64,000 nt of DNA. Origin: Ustulina deusta (lineage: Eukaryota > Ascomycota > Sordariomycetes > Xylariales > Xylariaceae). Position numbers and translations under genes: made by a program. Below the pieces are notes generated by a model that was not told the origin of the DNA, ran no database searches, and saw only the letters and a list, made by a program, of their open reading frames with translations. Location of the stretch: the NCBI GenBank assembly GCA_023159155.1, contig JAJNNX010000055.1, positions 1-64,000 on the forward strand, read 5' to 3'. Positions within the stretch are counted from its first letter, which is position 1. Each line of letters opens with the position of its first letter. Positions 56,572-64,000 of the stretch are shown in pieces.

Positions 56572-58219
56572 ATGTATTGGTCTACAATCCTCGGCTTCAC
56601 AACGCTGGCGGGAGCTGTCCCGCAGTTCGGAGGGGGCGGCGGACTCACCATGTTGCGATTTGGGTGTTCCCAGGTCGTCATCGACCGTCTCGACCCGCTG
56701 GTGAACCCCGGCGCGATCCCGTCGCCACACGTCCATCAGATCGTGGGCGGAAACACATTTAACGCGACCATGACGACGGGTGATGTGTCGACCGCGGCGT
56801 CATGCACAACATGTGCCTTCTCCGAAGACTTCAGCAATTACTGGACGGCTAATCTGTGAGCAATTCTCGGAGTCGTGTTCTTCTTGTTTTAGCGACTTGT
56901 AGAGTATGAAGGCTCTTTTCGGGCCAAAATATGCTCTAGAAGCTTCCCGCGCTCTCGAGATTCCCAAAAACCATGCCCAAAACAACGAATAACTGACTCC
57001 GAGTGTGATAGCTACTTCAAGGCCCGTAACGGCACTTATAAGCGTGTTCCTCAAGGTGGTGCTGCGTACGTTACATTCATCAATCATCCCTCGCCCCTAT
57101 ATTCCCGACTCTATCATCTTTCGTCGATAAACTGCCGCTGACACGATTCCCGTCTAGGTATCAATTTAATGATAACTTCAGCACGCAGACCGCGGGAGGT
57201 ATTCTCGTATACTATGTCTCTGCCCAGCCTGGACAGATTACTGCATTCAAGCCGGTTCGTCACGCCTCTTCTCTTCCAACCCCACTCCCCAGCCAACCCC
57301 GAGACGCCATAGACGGCACGGGATTAACAGCATCCGTAGGGCTTCCGAATGCTTTCCGGAGATGCGATGTCACGCTCCCGCACAGGCACCACGCTAAAGC
57401 GACAAAATTGTTACCGTTGCTACACCGGCCCCAACTTTGGCGGTGACTATGCTGCTCCTTGCCAGGATAACACGTGAGCTTGCACTCCTACACTAAGACA
57501 CAACATGGGAGTGGTCACTGATGCTAGACGCAGTCTTGATACCGAGGCTCTACCTAAGAAGCAATGCGCCGGTGGCATCCGATCCAACATCCTGTTCCCT
57601 ACGTAAGTGCCGTGCCGCTACTACTATCTTCACCCTACTCGGTTCCGTGTTTTTCGTGGCTGACCTGACAAAACAGCTGCTGGGACGGTAAGAACCTCGA
57701 CACGCCCAACCACCAAGACCACGTGGCATACCCAACGACAGGACCCGCGGACTTCATAAGTCTAGGTGGGGCCTGTCCGTCAACGCACCCGATCCGGATC
57801 CCGCAGCTGATGTACGAGGTTGTGTGGGACACGACCGGGTTCAACAACGCCAACGATTGGCCGACGGACGGGTCGCAGCCCTTCTACCTCAGCACGGGCG
57901 ACAACACCGGATACGGCCAGCATGCCGATTACGTATTCGGGTGGAAGGGAAACGCGCTACAGAAGGCCATGGACACGTCTGGGTGCATGGGGGCCAAGTG
58001 CTCGACGCTCGCGAACCAGGCTATTACCGCTGCCAAGGCGTGCGCCGTGAAGCCTGTTGTCCAAGAGGATCACGATGGCTGTAAGTCAAAACCAAGCCAG
58101 CCCAAACCGTCAACTCTCTAGCGATACCGGTTTCACCCTACTATCTTGTCTAGGGCAAGTAATGATGCTAACAACCTATAGGGCTCACTGAACTCCCCGG
58201 CACATCCATGCCGATGTAA
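56572..58219 (+). CDS. Secreted DUF1996 protein
   Basis: Seven exons, 56572-56855, 57012-57065, 57158-57254, 57340-57473, 57528-57602, 57677-58080 and 58182-58219, sum to 362 codons (361 residues) with every phase matching. The N-terminus is a short signal peptide (MYWSTILGFTTLAGAVPQF). DUF1996 hallmarks appear in order: RLDPLVNPGAIPSPHVHQIVG, the Cys pair CTTCAF, YFKARNGTYKRVPQ, FKP-GFRMLSG, CAGGIRSNILFPTCWDGKNLD, HVAYP and STHPIRIPQLMYEVVWDT. His residues in the SPHVHQ and DH regions could bind a metal. The fourth exon region (QNCYRCYTGPNFGG) is shorter than in many members. The function of DUF1996 is unknown; such proteins are secreted by many fungi. Confidence 0.9.
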
Positions 58220-59050
58220 TCAGTTGGCGACAAACAAGCTTGGTCGTGTAGACGCCTGCTCGCTCGTGCGAGGGGAATAGAGAGAGTGCGTGGATGTCAG
58301 GCAAGCTCAGCGGGAATTCCTAGACTGATGTGTGGTTGGCCCAAGATGAATTTCAGCGATATTGCATACCTGTCAGCCTCAATAGGTAGACTATTCTACC
58401 TATGCTATATCCAGATGTACGTCTTTGTCCTGAACACCGTGTACACCACCTAGGTAGCTTGATAGTATGGTACCAGTTAATAGCTCTAAATTCTGAATTA
58501 TTGTCTTGGTAAATCGGCACATGCCTTCATCCCTCCCAGTTCATAATGGGTTGGCTCGAGTTAACTCAGCGCTTGATCCTGCGATTCGCATATATGTATT
58601 TTTGATTCGTTTAATTTAACTTTATTATGCCTACCAGCCAGGTCGATAACATCGCGTCCCGAGGCAAGAGAAGAGACTGAGCTGAGGGAGTGAACAGCCC
58701 CCGAGGTTGAGCAGCATATCATCTCTCGCCTTCAGATTAACGGGTACATTCTGTACCGCATACCTGGATGTAAAACAAGAGAAGTTAATGCATACAGAAT
58801 TGCCTGCGTCTCATTGTTGTCAATCTTTGTCGTCTCTTTGTTGATCTCAAAGCCAGCTTCCGTTTTGGGAATTGATGAAATGGCGAGGATCCTTCTTATT
58901 ATCGTCATGGTTTCGACTGAAAGTCCTCAGAGGTGCAGGGAAATATTGATTAGCTGCAGCCGGATCTATTCACATTTCTAGTAACCGTCTATGGAGGTTT
59001 CGCCATAACGTAGGTAGGCTGATACTCGAGCAAGAGGTTCAGTTGTCGCG
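58220..59050. other. Intergenic, no gene seen
   Basis: Spacer between two plus-strand genes with no credible frame. A Gln/TATA-poor AT-rich patch near 58580-58630 is the only composition change. Confidence 0.5.
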
Positions 59051-62000
59051 ATGACCAATCTAGCGCAATTCCATGGTGAAGTGGACCTTGATGTAGCTGT
59101 CCAAGATTGGATTGACGAGGCTGCCTACATTCCCAAGGATATTGGATACTCTTGGTTTCCATTTTGCAAGGCCCTTATTGAAAACCACCGAGACGTCACT
59201 GGCGTTTTCCAGCCACCGTCGCCGCCATCAGTGCCGCCGTATGTCCAAACAGTTCGACGGGGGCATGGTGACGGACAACATGACAAACAAATTGGCGGAA
59301 AAGGTGATGTTCTAGTTGTAAACATCCCGGCAGACAAGGTGCCGAATAAGGATCCCACAAAAGGATCATGGGACCACGTCGTCTATCTCCCTGAATGGAT
59401 GGATCCGGATTACCAGGAGAATTTTCTGAAGACGCCGGCGGGAGCATGGAGAAAGAACACCGTCCGAGAGGAAATATTCAACTTGCGGCCGGCTTTGCGC
59501 CTCGAAGACGTCATCCGAAACCCCACCGACTACGCCCTACGATTTGGGATTGCCGAGGGCCGACTGGACGGTCGAAGTCGGATGAGCCCAACCTGGTCCA
59601 AGACGCGCGACCCCATCGACGACTTCGTCAACCAGGTGAACCAACTGAACGATTCCGAGAGGGAGTTAGCGGTAGACCTAAGCCGCCAAATGCTAGCGAC
59701 TCGGGACGAGCTGCCGGCTCCTGGCCAAGAAATAATTCCTGAGGTGATGGAGGCAATGCTGAGGCAGCACGACAGTGAGTGATAGCCGGAGTCACATCCT
59801 TCCTGTAACGGCCACTGTTAGAGTGTCGAAGTTCCGGTTCAGGCCAAGTTCGTGTTTGGGAAGCTTCCGGGGATTTCGAAAAACCCCCTCGACCACGCTC
59901 AAAATGGCAATTACTGACCCCGAGTATTGTAGTGCTGACGAACGCGCAGCTGAAAGACGAGGTGGAGAAGGCCGCGAGGACAGGCATGAGCCTCGATCAA
60001 ATTGTAGACGAGTTGGAGAAGACAAACCCTCGGACCAAAAGGGTCCATCAAGTCTTCCTAGACAACGCCCTGGATGACCAAGACTACCAACGTATCATGC
60101 TGTCCGGCATGACGACTGACGAGATGATTCAACACAATATTCACAACATGTCAGACGATGTTGTGATCGACCTAGACAACCCGATTCACCAGTAAGTAAC
60201 CCAGCAACGGCACTCAGGCATGTCTGCCCTTGGCCTGACCCATGCCTGCCTGCAGTCTATTCGAAAGAAACCGTTGGCTTGATTCTCGATGGAAGGGGTC
60301 CGCGCCGGAAACACCGAAGCTGGCATACAACATCGGGGGAGCGAGGGAAGAATGGAACGTGGTAAGTGCTTTCTCGCCCTATTGCCTATCAGGACGACGG
60401 TACCGGGGTGGCAGAAGATGGATTGATAACAGCCCAAAAGGGAACAAACGATGCCCTCTGGGGCGCCCTGCAGCCGGCTCTGCACCTCGTTTCGATGGTC
60501 CTCTCCAAATCACCACCGCACCTAGAGGCCTTATACAACATGAACACCAGACAGCCCATCTCTCCGCTCCATGACGGCCGAAGAGAGCCGACAACACCGG
60601 CCCTCACAAAGTACGTATTGGAGCAGGACATCGACACGAGCCTGACGTATCTCGCGATACGCGAGCTGGAGGAGGTTCACAACTATGACTGGAAGTCAAA
60701 TGTGCTACGTCACCTTCTCGGCGCCTTGGAGCTAGATATAGCGTCGGGTTACACTCTGGCCTCCCGGGACTTGACTCCCGACTCCGAGAGTCTCCAAAGC
60801 GAACCATACGAGGACTTTTCATTAGGATCTACGGGACTGCGTAACGAAGGGTCGAAGCACACGATTCGAATTCAATTGGCGGCCGAAGCAATCTGGCCGT
60901 TGCTGGCACCCCAGTATAGCAAGAGTGAGAAGGTGGCCTGCTCCTTCGGGGTCGCCAATACATTGTTACACGAATTTGCAGTATGTGAAGATAGGCCCAT
61001 CGTGGACTGAGGCATCGCGCGAGAGCCGAGGCCCTCGGTCCCCCTCATGGCGTCTAGTGGACTGATCATTTCCGTGTCTTTTTTTCTAGCATGCTATACA
61101 CCAGGCACAATACCGACTGTGCTCCGAGGTCTCGTCACACCTCCCGGTATGCGTCCTGGCATTATTCGTCTTCAGCTTTGGCGAATTTTCTGCTCCCGTG
61201 TGATGTCTGGTCCTGCGTGCCGACTCTCTAAGCTCTCCCCAGCTCCTCCCCCCCTGTTCGGCCAAATATTGATTAGCTGCGGCGATTTCTGACTCTCGGC
61301 TGCTTGCAGGGCCAAAACCCAGAGGTCATAAGACTGCTTCTCAGTCTCGAGAACGTGGTGTTTGAAATGAATTATAACTTCGGGGAGCCATACTTCGAGG
61401 ATTACCCGGAAGCTGAGCTTGGCCGCCAGTTCGAGCATTCGCTTTGGGGCGTTGCCGGATTCCCTCTCGCGTTCATGAATAGACATTACACTGGCCTCAT
61501 GATTCTTACTTCCCAGCGATCGTACCCTTACTCGAGGCCACCCCCGAGGTTAGGTACCGTAGTTCCCTTGTTGCACTATTATCGAACAATATCGATAGAT
61601 CATGTGGCCAAGTTCTTCAGGAAGCGCTTCTGGGAAGAAGACTTCGAGGTGTATGGCTTTAGTGCCCTGAAAACGAAGTCGGATAACTTTCCTCAAATGA
61701 ATTTGTTGCATGCCCCCGACCGACTCGACCAGAATTTACTTAGGGCATACTACGGCGACGACCAGGCCAAGTTCCTGACAGCTGTGCCCTTTATATTATA
61801 TTCGTCTCGTCACCGCGTGCTGGCGCAGTACCTCACAGCCCTCGCACTCGAAGTAGCGTACCGGGACCAGCACGACATATGGTGGGATGCTGAGGTGTTT
61901 AATTGGGGTTCTATCGTAATTCATACTCTGCCATCGAGGATTGCGCTTTTGTACACAAATCTTCAAGAGGCACAAGATCTCCATACGAAGTTATATGTCG

Positions 62001-63223
62001 ACAAGAGGTTGGGCGATAACGAAGATCTCGCCGAGATGATGAACGAATGGCAGGAAATGTTTCGCTATGGCGGCCGGGTTATGCAGAACGTCTCGACCGT
62101 GCATTGTGAGGTGGAGGACGATATAGGATATTTACAGCGTATGGTATTTTACTATCTGCTCGCCAAATCTCGAAGCGGTTACTTAGACCTTGCGCAAAAC
62201 ACCACTGTTGACGCTCTCTACAGACGTCTCACCACCTTTCGCGAACACGCAGGAAGAGTGGTGGAAGAACTGGACCGAATTAGCAACATGCCAGAGGTCG
62301 GTGGCGATAGAGACAGGTGGGAGCAATGGCGGGCCCGTTTCGAGGCCAGCGAAAGGAAATACAAGGAGCTGCTGGTCGTGCTGGACGAAGTGATCAAAGT
62401 AGATAGAAAACCATTTGGTATTGCCGTGAAGGCACAATTCGACAGGCTGCCAACAGCAGACTGGAAGTACCCCTCCGAACGCTACAAACAGATGGCGGCC
62501 CGCGAGTACAACAGCGCGCACATGGCTGTGCGCAACACTATTGACGCCTTCTTCGATGTGATCCAAGCCACGCGTATCAGTCGAAAGCCGAAGGCCAGTG
62601 TTCGTCGACTCCGTGGCGCATTGCAGTCACTAGACGGCGGAGGCGCGGAGGCGGGAGGTACACTATTCGATTTCAACGTTCCTATTATGCCCCCTGCGTC
62701 TTCTCGACCCCAAATTAGACTCCCAGCCTTCGCTCAGCCATCGCCCGCTCCCAGCAGTAGCGCTATCTTCGGGGTTCCCGGAGGGTCGAGTGTGACGCAG
62801 AACCCTCTAGACGGCGACCCTCCGCGTCGGGTGCTCAGGTCTAGGAGCTCCGCGCAGAAGTCGTCCTACCAGGACTATGTGAGCAACTTGTTGACGTCGC
62901 CGGACCCGGGGCAGGCTTCAAAGGCGGCTAGCGACCTCTTCACTTCCAGTGTGCCGCAGCCACTCCCCAACTTGTCACCAGGACGAAAACGACTGGGCAG
63001 GGGAAGCGGGCGGTCCCAGTTCCAGCTGTTCCCGAACCCATTTGTCGGCCGTGTCGTGATGACTTCGGAAGCCATGGCGTTCCAAGAACAAAAGCGACTC
63101 GCTGAGCAGGCCGTCCAGATGGAAAACAAGGCTGCGGGCACGTATACGGCCCGGTCATTGTGGCGCGAGAAGAGACGCCGCGATAGCGATGATGATTCGT
63201 CACCAGAAAAAAAGGCAAGATAA
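59051..63223 (+). CDS. Putative zincin-like metallopeptidase, 1215 residues
   Basis: Six exons, 59051-59774, 59933-60191, 60256-60361, 60393-60980, 61090-61146 and 61310-63223, sum to 1216 codons. The join 60980/61090 builds LLHEFAHAIHQ, an HExxH zinc site at about residues 556-563, interrupted by a 109-nt intron. About 50 residues on, FGEPYFEDYPEAELGRQFE offers glutamates for a third ligand, as in gluzincins. The N-terminal 550 residues contain no named domain; the C-terminal 650 are helical, then disordered and Pro/Ser-rich, ending in a basic NLS-like stretch (REKRRRDSDDD, EKKAR). There is no signal peptide, so a nuclear or cytosolic location is suggested. One intron (60362-60392) would be only 31 nt, so that joint is uncertain. 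No known peptidase family is recognised. Confidence 0.75.
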
Positions 63224-64000
63224 GGGAAAGGGTGTAGAAAAACGATGATTGGCTTAAATTTGTATTTCCAGCCAACTTCGTTTCATAAAGTGTAGCTTTT
63301 TCAAGTACGGCGTATATTCGAACGAACTCGCCCCGTCATTGGAGCAAGCATGCTGAAGTGCAGTGGAGGCTGGATGTTGCCCTCATTTTTACGAAAATTA
63401 TTTGCATAGCTTGGTTAATTCGCAGAATGAATTTCCACCGTCAACCTAGGACACAGGCAGCAAGAGTTAGTGTGGCCACCTGCTCTTCACAACTTAGTGC
63501 CGATATATAAAACCAGGCCTAGGACTCTGTTATGTCTAAGTGTTATGACCCCTTCCATGAGCGAAAAGGGGTGCCGTGTATTTCGAGGTGATCTGGTGGA
63601 TTGTTCTAAATGGCATCGGTGGAGTGGTTACATTAAACATCAGTCTCACTGTCGACAAAGCGACAACTCCACCCTGCTCACGAACAACATATCGATGACA
63701 ATTCTGGGTATCTCTAAATAATGCGCCGTTGAATGAATATCCTTTCATCATTTCTATGTACTCCCCCGCAGCTGCCAAAGCTGATGATGAGCAGCTTCCA
63801 TGTGCAACTGATCTGAGGGACTAGGGGTGTTATCGTCGTTGGATTCCACATGCCACCGAGGTTTGTGGATGGTGGCCTGACGGGTTATACCTAGGAGCGG
63901 GTCGTTATAGATGGGCTGCGTAGAATGATGCCATGCGTAAGAGAAATGGGATTTGCTTAAACTGGGCCGAATTTCAGCCAGGGGACTAGCTGGCCCAACC
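63224..64000. other. Downstream intergenic DNA to window end
   Basis: No credible gene. Small frames on both strands (63470-63721, 63536-63778) overlap each other and have no domain. The start is the 3' UTR of the zincin-like gene. Confidence 0.5.

Overview
The window starts with an uninterrupted AACCCT tract (positions 1-308), so it is a chromosome end read inward from the telomere. The host is a filamentous ascomycete (Pezizomycotina, most likely Sordariomycetes). The evidence is the TTAGGG-type telomere, a fungus-specific elongation factor 3 gene, many short introns with GTAAGT-like donors and CTAAC/CTGAC-like branch sites, fungal families (DUF1996, Clr5, PL7 alginate lyase) and frequent TACCTA/TAGGTA hexamers in intergenic DNA. 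Gene models below were built by hand: exons were joined only where donor, acceptor, phase and family sequence agreed.

Subtelomeric part (1 to about 20 kb). The genes are accessory and there are long AT-rich or gene-free gaps. In order: a secreted PL7-type polysaccharide lyase, a large membrane protein of unknown function, probable gene relics, a second large membrane protein (886 aa) divergent from a AAA+ ATPase with six coding exons, a desert of about 1.6 kb, a seven-helix membrane protein (DUF3112-like), an alpha/beta hydrolase and a small cysteine-rich protein.

Core-like part (20-39 kb). Elongation factor 3 (three exons), a small gene with an in-frame stop or intron, an N-terminally myristoylatable coiled-coil protein with seven exact 28-residue repeats, and the ASC-1/Rqt4 zinc-finger protein of the ribosome quality control trigger complex. 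Between them are long gaps without convincing genes.

Distal part (39-64 kb). A secreted six-hairpin glycosidase with a discoidin-like domain, an aminoglycoside-phosphotransferase-like gene that looks broken (nonsense codon and lost catalytic Asp), a cysteine-rich acidic protein, an omega-like glutathione S-transferase, a Clr5-domain protein with a CT microsatellite in an intron, a secreted DUF1996 protein with seven exons, and a 1215-residue protein whose spliced exons create an HEFAHAIH zincin motif. This last gene is the best candidate for something undescribed: the metal-binding motif is interrupted by an intron, so it is invisible in unspliced frames, and I recognise no named family.

There is no operon-like organisation. 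Secreted carbohydrate-active proteins (PL7, six-hairpin glycosidase, DUF1996) suggest a plant- or algal-matter-degrading lifestyle, but that is inference. No tRNA, rRNA, CRISPR or intact transposon was recognised.
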